A stretch of 64,000 nucleotides of DNA, from contig JAHEXY010000001.1 in the NCBI GenBank assembly GCA_023251875.1, positions 434,001 through 498,000 on the forward strand, written 5' to 3'. Below the pieces are notes generated by a model. The model was given only the letters and a program-made list of their open reading frames with translations, did not search any database and was not told the origin of the DNA. This DNA comes from Bacteroidota bacterium (GTDB lineage: Bacteria > Bacteroidota > Bacteroidia > JAHEXY01). Position numbers and translations under genes: made by a program. Below are positions 26,420 through 35,740 of this stretch, piece after piece; position 1 is the stretch's first letter; the number at the start of each line of letters is the position of its first letter.

Positions 26420-26540
26420 AAAAATAAAAATAGTTCAAAGTTATAAAGTTCAAAAGTTATTTGATACTTTATTTTAAAATTTCACCCATTGTGCTTTGAG
26501 GACTTTGAGTACCTCAGTCCCCAGCTCATCGCCAATCTCA

Positions 26541-26624
26541 TTATTCATATCTCAATGCATTAATAGGATTTCTATTTGCAGTTTTTAGCGTTTGATAAGA
26601 AATTGCGAATGCATAAAGGCCATA
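26541..26624 (-). pseudogene. Relic of a MacB/FtsX-type ABC permease C-terminus
   Basis: The minus strand encodes YGLYAFAISYQTLKTANRNP then INALRYE and a stop. This is the signature C-terminal end of MacB-family permeases (SYQ-K-A--NP---LRYE). An in-frame stop lies directly upstream and no further family sequence can be found, so about 26 residues of an original protein of some 400-800 residues survive. The rest of the 327-base gap (26420-26746) shows no other gene. The position upstream of a tolC homologue is the normal one for such a permease. Confidence 0.75.
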
Positions 26625-26746
26625 TTAATGTGCAATCAAAAAATGGCGAAGGGAGTATTTTTACAATGGAATTTTAGAGAAAAACAATATGAACATCCTT
26701 TTTATTTATAGCAGAATAATTGGTCTAGCCTAACAACTGAACCTAT

Positions 26747-29329
26747 CTAACTAAACACAGAGAATATTTTTTGAAACATCGTTTTCTTTTTCTTTTTAGT
26801 AGGCTTAGTTGAATCATCATCATAATATCCACTTCCATAACCGTAACCGTAACCATAACCATAACCATAACCGTAACCGTAACCGTAACCGTAACCGTAA
26901 CCGTATGAAGATTTAGAAATATCTACGCTATTTAAAATAATAGAAATATTTTTGATTTTATTTTCTCTTATTAAAGTATTTACATTTTCAATAAACGATT
27001 TTTTAGAGAAATTAGATCTTAAAATATATACAGGATAATCTGCTTTTGCAATTGAAATAAGTCCATCTGTTACAACCCCTATTGGGGGATTATCAATAAT
27101 TATAATATCATAAATTGTTTTCAGGTACTCTAACAGTTCATCCATTTTTGCACTTAAAATTAATTCAGAAGGATTGGGAGGTACAGGTCCCGCAGTAATA
27201 AAATCAAGATTTTCAAGAGAACTAGATTGAATGCATTCATCAGGATTATCTTTTCCAATCAAAATAGTACTCATTCCTTTTATATTTTTTGCATTAAATC
27301 CAAGGTGGGTACGAGGTTTTCTCATATCCAAATCGAGCAGAATTACTCTTTTTCCTGAATATGCAATAATACCGGCTAAATTTATGGCAATAAAAGTTTT
27401 ACCCTCACCAGATATGGTAGAGGTAATTGCCATTACTTTTTTATTTGGGTCATTTGAAATAAATTGCAAATTTGCTCTTACAGCTCTAAAAGCTTCTGAA
27501 ATTAGTGATTTAGGGTTTTTGTCAATTAAGAGCTGGGAAACAGGTATCTCTTCTTTATATTGAGGAACCATTCCTAAGATAGCCACGCTCGACCTTTTCT
27601 CAATATCTTTTATTCCCATTATAGTATTTTGCATTAAATATCTAATAGTTATTATGCAAAAGCTAATTACAAGAAAAACTGCTATACAAACAAAATATAC
27701 ATTTTTCTTTGATGGTGAATACGGAGCATCAATTGAAGGGGGAGTAGCATTTGCCAAAATTAAATTTTCAGAAACATAGCCGGCCTTAGATATCTCTAAA
27801 GATGATTTAGTTTCTAAAAGCTTTCTATAGAGCGACACACAAAAATCATAATATCTAATTAATTTAAATAATTCAAGATCCTTATTAGAATATTGACCAT
27901 CATTTTGAGCTAATTTTGTAGAATCGTTTTTAGATAAATGAGGTGCAATATCAGTTTCTTTAATTGCATTACTAATAATGAGCATTAATACTTTTAATTG
28001 ATTTTTTAAAGACTTAGTATGCATAGCTATATAATAATCAATCTTTCTATATTGTTGGCTATTGTCAGTAAGGTCATACCCAAGGCTGGCTTTTTGATTA
28101 TAATAATCTAAAATACCCGCAATATCCTGCATAATATAACTTGGAGTTTTAGTCAAATTACTTGCCATTGGAATTAAAGCATAAATAGTATTCAAATGCA
28201 AGATGGTGTCATTTCCAATTGAATCTTGAATAAGCGTTAATAGTTTTAGATCTTTTTTAAGAAGAAAATTTTTCATCCCTACTGAATTAGATATATTATT
28301 ATCTCCTTGTGATAAAGACGCATAAACAAAATCTAATAATGAATCATTCGTACTTTTAGAATTGCCTTTTACTTGATTGGCGAGACCAGCCCAAGGATCA
28401 TTCTCTCCTTTAGGATGATAGTTATATTTGGATAGTTGAGATGTAATATAAATAATAGTATCTGTCATGTTTTGAATTTTACCTTCAATATAATCAAGCC
28501 TACTTTTAGCCCCCGCAGATTTTACTTCAACATTATACTCAAGCGACTCCTCGGCAATAGTATTTGCAATATCTGCAGCCCTTTGTGGATTTTCGTCTAA
28601 TACAATAATATCAACAATTTTTGAGGCTTCATTTGGTACATCTCTAGTAATTTTTTGAGTATATATACTAACTACATTATCAATGGAATACAGTTTAAAA
28701 TAATAATTGTTCTTATACGAATTTTGCGCTTGTTTAATTCTGTCAAAATCAATAGGCCTAATCATAAATTTTGCATAACACAATGAAGTATCCGCAATAA
28801 TTATGGTATCGAAGACATTGGCATTAGTTTGAATATCTTGCCCTTGAAATGTATATTGAAGCGTAAAATTTTTATAATCATCAAAAAAAATAGATATGGG
28901 AATATCCGGCATTTGATTATTTATATAAATAGGAATTACTTCATATGGAGAATTTTTATATTGAGCATATTTTCCAATTGCCCCCTTTGAATAATAATTA
29001 ACTTGCAAGGGCAGTTTTGACATGGCACGTTTCAAAAAAATTGGAGAAATGAGAAACTGTATTTCTCTCCAAACATCTTTTTCATAATAAATATTGGGTA
29101 AGTTTAACAGCTCTTGTTGTATTCCAAAAATATTAAGTTGTATTTCACTTTTAACCATATACATAGGAGTGGAAAATCTTAAATATAAACTTGCTGTAAC
29201 AACAATTATAAATAAAACTAAAACTATCCATCTCAAACTATTTTTTGCAACATAAAGCAACAACGGAAAATCAAATTCAAAATCAGATACGTCTGCCGCT
29301 TCAGGTATTTTGTCAATTTGATCAGCCAT
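26747..29329 (-). CDS. Tyrosine autokinase for polysaccharide export (Wzc-like) with (Tyr-Gly) tail
   Basis: 860 residues. An N-terminal Wzz-type chain-length domain has TM1 near 33-52 (LRWIVLVLFIIVVTASLYL). A long periplasmic coiled-coil part follows, then TM2 near 545-568 and a cytoplasmic BY-kinase domain (about 595-800). Kinase motifs are STISGEGKTFIAINLAG (Walker A), VILLDLDMRKPR (Walker A') and IIIIDNPP (Walker B). The C-terminal Tyr cluster that such kinases autophosphorylate is replaced by twelve Tyr-Gly units (26835-26906), followed by YYDDD and a Lys-rich end. It controls chain length and export with the Wza-like channel gene, whose stop is 1 base away. Confidence 0.92.
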   Translation of the reverse strand: MADQIDKIPEAADVSDFEFDFPLLLYVAKNSLRWIVLVLFIIVVTASLYLRFSTPMYMVKSEIQLNIFGIQQELLNLPNIYYEKDVWREIQFLISPIFLKRAMSKLPLQVNYYSKGAIGKYAQYKNSPYEVIPIYINNQMPDIPISIFFDDYKNFTLQYTFQGQDIQTNANVFDTIIIADTSLCYAKFMIRPIDFDRIKQAQNSYKNNYYFKLYSIDNVVSIYTQKITRDVPNEASKIVDIIVLDENPQRAADIANTIAEESLEYNVEVKSAGAKSRLDYIEGKIQNMTDTIIYITSQLSKYNYHPKGENDPWAGLANQVKGNSKSTNDSLLDFVYASLSQGDNNISNSVGMKNFLLKKDLKLLTLIQDSIGNDTILHLNTIYALIPMASNLTKTPSYIMQDIAGILDYYNQKASLGYDLTDNSQQYRKIDYYIAMHTKSLKNQLKVLMLIISNAIKETDIAPHLSKNDSTKLAQNDGQYSNKDLELFKLIRYYDFCVSLYRKLLETKSSLEISKAGYVSENLILANATPPSIDAPYSPSKKNVYFVCIAVFLVISFCIITIRYLMQNTIMGIKDIEKRSSVAILGMVPQYKEEIPVSQLLIDKNPKSLISEAFRAVRANLQFISNDPNKKVMAITSTISGEGKTFIAINLAGIIAYSGKRVILLDLDMRKPRTHLGFNAKNIKGMSTILIGKDNPDECIQSSSLENLDFITAGPVPPNPSELILSAKMDELLEYLKTIYDIIIIDNPPIGVVTDGLISIAKADYPVYILRSNFSKKSFIENVNTLIRENKIKNISIILNSVDISKSSYGYGYGYGYGYGYGYGYGYGYGYGSGYYDDDSTKPTKKKKKTMFQKIFSVFS
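26835..26906. repeat. Hexanucleotide tandem repeat, 12 units, coding for (Tyr-Gly)12
   Basis: Twelve 6-base units, CCATAA or CCGTAA on the plus strand (the last CCGTAT), in the coding frame of the tyrosine kinase tail. The unit length is a multiple of three, so slippage would change the number of tyrosines without breaking the frame. The G/A variation within units shows a few distinct subblocks. Confidence 0.95.
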
Positions 29330-29330
29330 T

Positions 29331-30194
29331 TTATTTTGTTGTTTGAGGGTTTATATAAGCTTCGATAAAAGCTATTGCAAGAAGAGTTGTATTCAATACA
29401 GTAAAATAGGGCGCTAAACGCTCAAGAAATTTTTCCGGATAATTTTGAACAGGCTCAACATAAATTATATCATTAGCTTGCAGGGTTAAATCTGCTTGAG
29501 TAACCCCTTTTAGAGTAGATAAATCTATTAAAAATACCTTAGGATTTTTCAAATCCCCCCGTATTAATTTTATTCTATATGCTTTCCCTTTAGCTTGAAT
29601 ACCTCCATTGGCGGCAATGGCTTCAAATAATGTTGTGTTTTCATGAATTAAACCTAAAACTGATGTGCTATTACCTTCGCCATTAAATATAAATACCCTT
29701 TTGTTAAGTACTTTAACAATCACAAACGGCTTATTGTAAAATTGTGAAAATAACTTCTCAAAATAGTCTTGAACTTCCCTAATTGTCATTCCTTCTATTT
29801 TCACTCTTCCAAGAACAGGAATTCGAATTGTTCCATCAAACTCAACAATATAAGCCATTCCGCCACCTCCCCTCTGCTGACCATTAGTTCCTGCTTGTTG
29901 TGAATAATTTCCAGTACTACCAGTACCCACTCCATTATTAGACATAGCACCAACAACATCTATTAAATTACTTCCTCCATCTGAATATAGTGCAACAGAC
30001 AATTCGTCATTTATTGAAATTTTATATAAATTATCCTTGATTTGTGTAGTTGTATCAAACTGAGCGTATGGATAATTTCGATCAGTTCTTAACATCACAC
30101 TTGGTGTAAGAAATTTACAAGAAGTCATTAATTGGCTAATACCAGCCAAAAAAACAAAATAAATAACAATGTATTTTCTATTAAAACTTCTCAT
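29331..30194 (-). CDS. Wza-like polysaccharide export outer-membrane protein
   Basis: 287 residues. The lipoprotein signal ends QLMTSC. A Poly_export domain (about 48-165: YKISINDELSVALYS ... GTIRIPVLGRVKIEGMTIRE) is followed by an SLBB domain (about 166-250: RVFIFNGEGNSTSVLGLI ... LTLQANDIIYVEPVQ) and a C-terminal hydrophobic helix (about 258-280) that would form the outer-membrane pore. A Gly/Gln-rich insert (NGVGTGSTGNYSQQAGTNGQ) interrupts the first domain. Its start overlaps the glycosyltransferase stop by 4 bases and the kinase gene follows at once, so the three form one operon. Confidence 0.9.
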   Translation of the reverse strand: MRSFNRKYIVIYFVFLAGISQLMTSCKFLTPSVMLRTDRNYPYAQFDTTTQIKDNLYKISINDELSVALYSDGGSNLIDVVGAMSNNGVGTGSTGNYSQQAGTNGQQRGGGGMAYIVEFDGTIRIPVLGRVKIEGMTIREVQDYFEKLFSQFYNKPFVIVKVLNKRVFIFNGEGNSTSVLGLIHENTTLFEAIAANGGIQAKGKAYRIKLIRGDLKNPKVFLIDLSTLKGVTQADLTLQANDIIYVEPVQNYPEKFLERLAPYFTVLNTTLLAIAFIEAYINPQTTK

Positions 30195-31390
30195 TTTATT
30201 TTTACCTCATTTAATAATTGATTATAAAAATGACTCATATTATTTACTAAATGCTCAACTGTATATTTTGATTCTACATGTTGTAGGCCCATTTTGCCCA
30301 TTGCTCTTCTTCTATTTCCATTTTCTATTAGTTCAAGCAAATAATTACCAAATAATTCTTGGTTATTGTCATCAACCAATATAGCTGTTTCATCAGGAAT
30401 TACGACATCTTCAATTCCTCCTACCCTAGTTGAAACTATTGGCTTACTAGACGCTTGTGCTTCTATTAAACTTACAGGAGTACCTTCATTTAATGAAGTT
30501 AAAGTTATGATATCCATTCCTGCATTCACAAAATCTATTTCTTTAATCCAAGATGTAAAGGTAACAGCAGCTTTTTTTCCAATTTGGTGGGGGCAAATAT
30601 AACTTAATTTTAATTCCTGTACCAACAATTTCATTTTTTCATAATCCTCTCCATCCCCTACAATAAATGCTCTCACTTTTTGACTTGTTTTTTCCAATAC
30701 AAATTTCATTGCATTAATAAATAGAGCATGATTTTTAATCGGTACAATTCTTCCAACAATACCAACAGCTATTTCATCGTCATCAATATTATATTGTTCT
30801 CTAAATTTCTTTCTTTTTTCTTCTGTATTTTCTTTAAACCTATTTAAATCAAAACCCAGTGGAATAACCTGAATTTTATCCGGATCGCAAATAGCATGTT
30901 CATGCGATAATTCATATTTTTGCTTTTCACTTATAGCAATAATTCTGGTGCTTCTTTCTGCTAAACTTCTTTCAATATTTTTAAAAAACTCTGTAGAAAA
31001 AGTATTAAAATACGAATGGAATACATGGCCATGAAATGTATGCAATACAACTGGAACCTTTAATTGATTTGCTGCAATACGGCCCAACGTTCCCGCCTTA
31101 GAAGCATGTGTATGAACAATATCAGGCTTAAACTCTTTTATTATTTTTACTAGCTTTCTATAGGCAATAATATCATTAACCGGATGAATCGCTCTTTTCA
31201 TTTCAGGAATAAGTATAGGTTCAATACCTAAACTTTTAACAATGTATTGAGAACTTCCTTCGGTATCATCCTTTTCTCCACCCACAAGCAATGTTTCAAA
31301 CTCAGGGGCAAGATATTTAGTTAAATAGGCGGCATTATAGGTAGGTCCTCCTAAATTAAACCGATTGATAATTCTTAATACTCGAGGCAT
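30191..31390 (-). CDS. GT4-family glycosyltransferase
   Basis: 399 residues. GT-B fold with an N-terminal domain (VLRIINRFNLGGPTYNAAYL, then VHTHASKAGTLGRIAANQ and VLHTFHGHVFHSYF) and a C-terminal nucleotide-sugar domain (VGIVGRIVPIKNHALFINAM, FIVGDGEDYEKM). The donor-site motif is SLNEGTPVSLIEAQASSKPI, where the E-G-x-P-x-S-x-x-E pattern is family-typical. It transfers a sugar to a growing polysaccharide or lipid-linked acceptor in the cytoplasm. First gene of the export operon, with a possible -7 element just upstream. Sugar specificity unknown. Confidence 0.9.
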   Translation of the reverse strand: MPRVLRIINRFNLGGPTYNAAYLTKYLAPEFETLLVGGEKDDTEGSSQYIVKSLGIEPILIPEMKRAIHPVNDIIAYRKLVKIIKEFKPDIVHTHASKAGTLGRIAANQLKVPVVLHTFHGHVFHSYFNTFSTEFFKNIERSLAERSTRIIAISEKQKYELSHEHAICDPDKIQVIPLGFDLNRFKENTEEKRKKFREQYNIDDDEIAVGIVGRIVPIKNHALFINAMKFVLEKTSQKVRAFIVGDGEDYEKMKLLVQELKLSYICPHQIGKKAAVTFTSWIKEIDFVNAGMDIITLTSLNEGTPVSLIEAQASSKPIVSTRVGGIEDVVIPDETAILVDDNNQELFGNYLLELIENGNRRRAMGKMGLQHVESKYTVEHLVNNMSHFYNQLLNEVKIK

Positions 31391-31408
31391 TTAAATGCTA
31401 TTAAGTCA

Positions 31409-31416
31409 CAAAGTTA
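31409..31416 (-). promoter_or_regulatory. Possible -7 element (TAACTTTG) of the export operon
   Basis: The minus strand reads TAACTTTG, a perfect TAnnTTTG, 18 bases before the glycosyltransferase start. No TTTG lies at the ideal distance, so confidence is moderate. Confidence 0.4.
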
Positions 31417-31466
31417 ATTAAATTCAATACATCCAGACACCAACACTCTATTTTTATACCAATTTT

Positions 31467-33257
31467 CTATCTATCCTTATTTGTTTTTTTATCTTCTAAT
31501 AATTGCTTGGAATAAAGACTATAATACAGCCCTCTTTGCTTTAGCAAATCATCATGCTTACCCTGTTCAAGTATTTCACCAGATTCCAAAACAATAATTT
31601 TATTGGCATGTTTTACTGAAGATACCCTATGGCTTATAATAACTGTAGTTTTGCCTTGCATTAATCTCTTTAAATTATTTAAAATAATATCTTCCGTTTC
31701 GGTATCAACAGCAGAAAGGCAATCGTCAAACACTAAAATTTTAGGAGAACCTATAATTGCTCTTGCAATTGAAACTCGTTGTTTTTGTCCGCCCGAAAGT
31801 GTAACACCTCTTTCTCCTATATAGGTTTCAAATTTTTCAGGTAATTCCATAATATTATTATAGATATAAGCATCTTTTGCAACCTGCTCAATATTTTCTT
31901 TAGGAATTTCATTTAATCCATGCTTCCCAAATAGAATATTATTTGCTATGGTATCAGAAAAAAGAAAAACATCTTGAGGAACATACCCAATGTTTTTTCT
32001 TAATTCAGATATATTAAGCTCATTTATTTTTTGATAATCAATAGAAATTTCTCCTTCAATTGCATCATATAATCGGGTAATTAAATTGGCTATAGTTGAT
32101 TTACCCGAACCGGTTCTGCCTATAATGCCAATGGCTTCTCCAGGTTCAACGGTAAATGAAATATTTTTCAGAGCTTTTATCCCGGTTTCAGGATAGGTAA
32201 AGCTTACATTTTTAAAATCAATAGCTCCATTTAAATGGAGTTTTTCATTTATTGGATTTGCAATTTCAGGCTCGGTTCTTAAAAAAGTATTTATTCTTTC
32301 TTGTGATGCCGCAGCTCTTTGTACTAATGATGATACCCAGCCAACTGAAGCAACAGGCCATGTAAGCATATTGATGTAATAAACAAACTCAGCAATATTA
32401 CCAATAGAAATCTCTCCTTTTATAACTTGATTACCTCCATAATATACAGCAAACAACATACTTAAACCAATCAATACCGTCATGGAAGGGGCATAAAAAG
32501 CTTCTATTTTACTAAGAGATAAAGATTCATTTTTATATTCTATACTTTCTTTTTCATATTTAGCAAACATAGCTTCTTCTCTAGCAAAAGATTTTAAAAT
32601 TCTAATACCGGAGAAAGTTTCTTGCGTTAAGGTTACTAATTTTGAAAGTTGCGATTGAACCTTATCGCTTTTTTTATTTATCCGATTGCTTACATAATAT
32701 ATTACTAGTGATAAAACAGGTAACGGAATGAGTACACATAATGTAAGCTTAACATTCACCAAAAACATGGCTGTTATGGTAAAGGAAAATAAAGTAAGCA
32801 TTTGAATAAAATACATAATTGCAGGCCCCACATACATGCGAACCCTACTGATATCTTCACTTATCCTAGCCATTAAATCTCCTGTATTATTTTTTTTATA
32901 AAACGAAGTTGAGAGCTTTTGATAATGCGCATACATTTCGTTTTTTAAATCGTATTCAATATGTCGCGACATAACAATAATGGTTTGCCTCATCAGAAAC
33001 ATAAAAATACCTTTCAAAATAGCAGCAGCTAAAATAATGACTCCAAATAAAAATAATTTTGATACAATTTCAGAAGATAGCAAGGCTGAGTGTTCTGTGT
33101 TATTCTCTAATGCACGCTGTACCGCATCTAACGATTTTCGAATTACTTGAGCAGGGAAAATTGCAAATAGATTTGAAATACAAATAAATACGGCTCCCAT
33201 TATCAATTTGTAACGGTATTTATAAAAATATTTATTAAGATATTTAAGTGATTTCAT
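31467..33257 (-). CDS. MsbA-like ABC exporter (fused permease and ATPase)
   Basis: 596 residues. Six membrane helices in residues about 18-320 are followed by the ATPase (about 338-585). Walker A is GIIGRTGSGKSTI, the ABC signature LSGGQKQRVSIARAI and Walker B ILVFDDCLSAVD; a switch His lies in VIISHR. The coupling-helix region (SFYKKNNTGDLMARISEDI) is typical of type IV exporters. It probably moves a lipid, drug or polysaccharide precursor. It is transcribed divergently from leucine dehydrogenase and in the same direction as the export operon, 76 bases before it. Confidence 0.88.
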   Translation of the reverse strand: MKSLKYLNKYFYKYRYKLIMGAVFICISNLFAIFPAQVIRKSLDAVQRALENNTEHSALLSSEIVSKLFLFGVIILAAAILKGIFMFLMRQTIIVMSRHIEYDLKNEMYAHYQKLSTSFYKKNNTGDLMARISEDISRVRMYVGPAIMYFIQMLTLFSFTITAMFLVNVKLTLCVLIPLPVLSLVIYYVSNRINKKSDKVQSQLSKLVTLTQETFSGIRILKSFAREEAMFAKYEKESIEYKNESLSLSKIEAFYAPSMTVLIGLSMLFAVYYGGNQVIKGEISIGNIAEFVYYINMLTWPVASVGWVSSLVQRAAASQERINTFLRTEPEIANPINEKLHLNGAIDFKNVSFTYPETGIKALKNISFTVEPGEAIGIIGRTGSGKSTIANLITRLYDAIEGEISIDYQKINELNISELRKNIGYVPQDVFLFSDTIANNILFGKHGLNEIPKENIEQVAKDAYIYNNIMELPEKFETYIGERGVTLSGGQKQRVSIARAIIGSPKILVFDDCLSAVDTETEDIILNNLKRLMQGKTTVIISHRVSSVKHANKIIVLESGEILEQGKHDDLLKQRGLYYSLYSKQLLEDKKTNKDR

Positions 33258-33321
33258 TTATTCTAAATACATGATCCTAGCTTGATTTCTAATACATAAC
33301 AACTGCTTGCATACAATCTGT

Positions 33322-33352
33322 TTTGTCACCTCTAAAAAAAAGCATAACTTTG
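33322..33352 (+). promoter_or_regulatory. Bacteroidota-type promoter of leucine dehydrogenase
   Basis: TTTG (33322-33325), a 19-base spacer, then TAACTTTG (33345-33352): an exact match to the TTTG-N19-TAnnTTTG consensus. It lies about 85 bases before the gene start. Confidence 0.7.
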
Positions 33353-33437
33353 CAAACCGATTTATAAAAGACCGGCATAAAAGTACATAATTCCTGAAGG
33401 TTTAGTCAATCATAGTTTTAAAATTTAAATCTCTTTT

Positions 33438-34622
33438 ATGACAACATTCTCAAGTCACTCTACCCCCCTCTCAGACTTTAAAAACAACAATAACGGGCAG
33501 ATGAAAAATCATAAACAAAGGCTTAACAATAACCCTGCTGTTGATGAATCTAACACCTCTGGCGTTCTTACTCAAATGCATACAAATAACCATGAACAGG
33601 TTGTTTTTTGCCATGATAAGGACACGGGATTAAGAGCCATTATTGCCATACACAATACTGTTCTAGGACCTAGCTTAGGGGGTACTCGTATGTGGAGTTA
33701 TGCTACAGAGGCAGATGCTTTAACAGACGTACTTCGTTTATCAAGAGGCATGACTTATAAAGCAGCCGTTGCCGGTTTAAATCTTGGTGGCGGTAAAGCA
33801 GTTATTATTGGTGATGCCCGTAAGGATAAATCAGAGGCTTTAATGAGACGGTTTGGAAAATTTGTTGAAAGTCTTAATGGAAAATACATAACAGCAGAAG
33901 ATGTTGGTATTAGCTCCAAAGATATGGAATACATTCGCCTTGAAACCAAGAATGTAACAGGGTTACCTGTTGATATGGGTGGCGGAGGAGATCCTGGACC
34001 TGTTACAGCTTATGGTGTATACCTGGGTATTAAAGCTGCTGCAAAAAGCCTTTGGGACAATGATAGCTTAGCTGGAAAAAAAATTGGAGTAGAAGGAATT
34101 GGAAGCGTAGGCTACCGAGTTGCCGAATATTTAGTAAAAGAAAATGCCAAAGTATTTGCTTGTGACTTATATGCTGATAGACTTACAAAAATAAATGCAG
34201 AATTAGGTGTAGAAGTTGTAGAAACCGAAAAATTCTATGATCAAGCAATGGATATTTATGCGCCTTGTGCATTAGGTGCAACAATAAATGACAAATCACT
34301 TGAAAGATTAAAATGTTCTATAATTGCAGGTTCTGCCAATAACCAGTTAGCAAATGAACATGTACATTCTCAAAAAATTATTGAAAAAGGCATACTTTAT
34401 ATTCCAGACTTTGTTATTAATGCCGGAGGTTTAATTAATGTATATACTGAATTACATGGTTATAATGAATCAAGGGCATTAGCCAATACAGAAAAAATAT
34501 ACCAAACAATTCTTGATATATTAAAAATGGCTAAAGACAATGATTTAACGCCAAATGAAGCATCAATACGATTAGCCGAAGAAAGAATAGAAAAAATAGC
34601 AAAGATTAAAGCAACCTATTAA
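33438..34622 (+). CDS. Leucine (Leu/Phe/Val) dehydrogenase
   Basis: 394 residues; the first 21-50 residues (Ser/Asn-rich) are not conserved, and an ATG at 33501 could be the true start. Oxidative deamination of branched-chain amino acids to 2-oxo acids with NAD. Motifs: EQVVFCHDKDTGLRAIIAIH, LGPSLGGTRMW, YKAAVAGLNLGGGKAVIIGD (catalytic Lys in GGGK), TAEDVG, TGLPVDMGGGGDPGPVTAYG, the Rossmann segment GVEGIGSVGYRVAEYL, and PDFVINAGGLINV. Intact and preceded by an excellent promoter. It links branched-chain amino-acid breakdown to fatty-acid starter units, common in this phylum. Confidence 0.93.
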   Translation: MTTFSSHSTPLSDFKNNNNGQMKNHKQRLNNNPAVDESNTSGVLTQMHTNNHEQVVFCHDKDTGLRAIIAIHNTVLGPSLGGTRMWSYATEADALTDVLRLSRGMTYKAAVAGLNLGGGKAVIIGDARKDKSEALMRRFGKFVESLNGKYITAEDVGISSKDMEYIRLETKNVTGLPVDMGGGGDPGPVTAYGVYLGIKAAAKSLWDNDSLAGKKIGVEGIGSVGYRVAEYLVKENAKVFACDLYADRLTKINAELGVEVVETEKFYDQAMDIYAPCALGATINDKSLERLKCSIIAGSANNQLANEHVHSQKIIEKGILYIPDFVINAGGLINVYTELHGYNESRALANTEKIYQTILDILKMAKDNDLTPNEASIRLAEERIEKIAKIKATY

Positions 34623-34630
34623 TAATTAGC

Positions 34631-34700
34631 GAGTGGGTGAATTACTGAATTGGTGAATGAAAAACAATCCATCACCAATTCACCCATTTTTGTAATTCAG
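34631..34700. repeat. Inverted repeat / possible terminator between ldh and nusB
   Basis: GAATTGGTGA (34647-34656) pairs perfectly with TCACCAATTC (34672-34681). Outer segments GGGTGAATTAC and GTAATTCA/AATTCACCC allow alternative pairings. It lies 9 bases after the leucine dehydrogenase stop and could end that transcript, but has no T-run. Confidence 0.45.
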
Positions 34701-34716
34701 TTATATTTTTATTGAC

Positions 34717-35652
34717 ATGTTGAACAGACGACAGCTTAGGGTTAAAGTAATGCAAAGCCTATATGCATTTACTCAATCAGAAAACCATTCTCTTGAAAAC
34801 GGAGAAAAAGAATTGTTATTCAGCATTCAAAAAATATATGAATTGTACCATTTTCTCCTCTTACTCCCACTAGAATTAATACACCTCCATCAACAACAAG
34901 TTGATAATGCTAAGCAAAAATATTTCCCTACTGAAGAAGAAAAAAATCCTAATCCCCGTTTTATTAATAATAGAGTTTTAAAACTTCTAAAAAATAATGG
35001 TGATTTTAATATTGGGGTAAGCAAAAAAAAGTTGAATTGGATAGAGGAAACAGATTGGCTTAATAAAATATTTTCCGACATAAAAAAAGATCAGGAATTT
35101 AAAAAATATGTGTACGACTCTTCTGACAACATTGAATCTGATAAAGATTTTTTAAACTATATCTATATCAATTACGTTGCACCTAATGAGCAATTACAAG
35201 AAATTTTAGAAGAAAAAAGTATATTTTGGGCAGATGATTTTGAACTAGTGCTTTCTCTTATTGTAAAAACAATCAAAGCTTGCAAAGATGAAGAAATCAA
35301 TTTACTTCCTTTATATAATGACCCTGATGATAGAGACTTTATTCTTGAATTATATCGAAAAACAATTATTTATAATCAAGAATACGAAGAAATAATTTCT
35401 AAAAAAACCAATAATTGGGAAGTTGATCGTATTGCTATTATGGATATTCTGTTGATGAAGATGGCTATAGCAGAAGCCATTCACTTTCCATCTATTCCTG
35501 TTAAAGTTACCTTAAATGAATATATTGATATATCAAAAGAATACAGCACCCCTAAAAGTAAAACCTTTATTAACGGCATACTTGATAAAATAGTAGGAGA
35601 ACTTAAAACCGAAAATAAAATTCAAAAATCAGGCAGAGGATTGATGGAATAA
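34717..35652 (+). CDS. nusB: Transcription antitermination factor NusB
   Basis: 311 residues, long for NusB (about 140-160 in E. coli) but normal for the Bacteroidota form, which has an extended N-terminal half. The N-terminus MLNRRQLRVKVMQSLYAF and the C-terminal half (NWEVDRIAIMDILLMKMAIA, IPVKVTLNEYIDISKEYSTP, KTFINGILDKI) are the RNA- and S10-binding elements. It acts in rRNA antitermination. It heads the nusB-DUF1573-yajC-ybbR-coaE block, a conserved gene order in this phylum. Confidence 0.93.
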   Translation: MLNRRQLRVKVMQSLYAFTQSENHSLENGEKELLFSIQKIYELYHFLLLLPLELIHLHQQQVDNAKQKYFPTEEEKNPNPRFINNRVLKLLKNNGDFNIGVSKKKLNWIEETDWLNKIFSDIKKDQEFKKYVYDSSDNIESDKDFLNYIYINYVAPNEQLQEILEEKSIFWADDFELVLSLIVKTIKACKDEEINLLPLYNDPDDRDFILELYRKTIIYNQEYEEIISKKTNNWEVDRIAIMDILLMKMAIAEAIHFPSIPVKVTLNEYIDISKEYSTPKSKTFINGILDKIVGELKTENKIQKSGRGLME

Positions 35653-35708
35653 AATCCATGACCTTTAAGTTTTAAGTATTCCTAATGGAGAGATCTAATG
35701 ATATTTTG

Positions 35709-35716
35709 TACATTTG
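35709..35716 (+). promoter_or_regulatory. Possible -7 element (TACATTTG) before the DUF1573 gene
   Basis: TACATTTG fits TAnnTTTG and lies 25 bases before the ATG at 35741. Transcription from here would start downstream of the alternative ATG at 35714, which supports 35741 as the gene start. No good -33 was found. Confidence 0.4.
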
Positions 35717-35740
35717 TTTAGTATTTCACTCGTTAAATTA

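Noticed and set aside
26835-26906. Possible CRISPR or telomere-like array because of short direct repeats
   Set aside because: Units are 6 bases with no spacers and lie in the coding frame of the kinase tail; this is a coding microsatellite.
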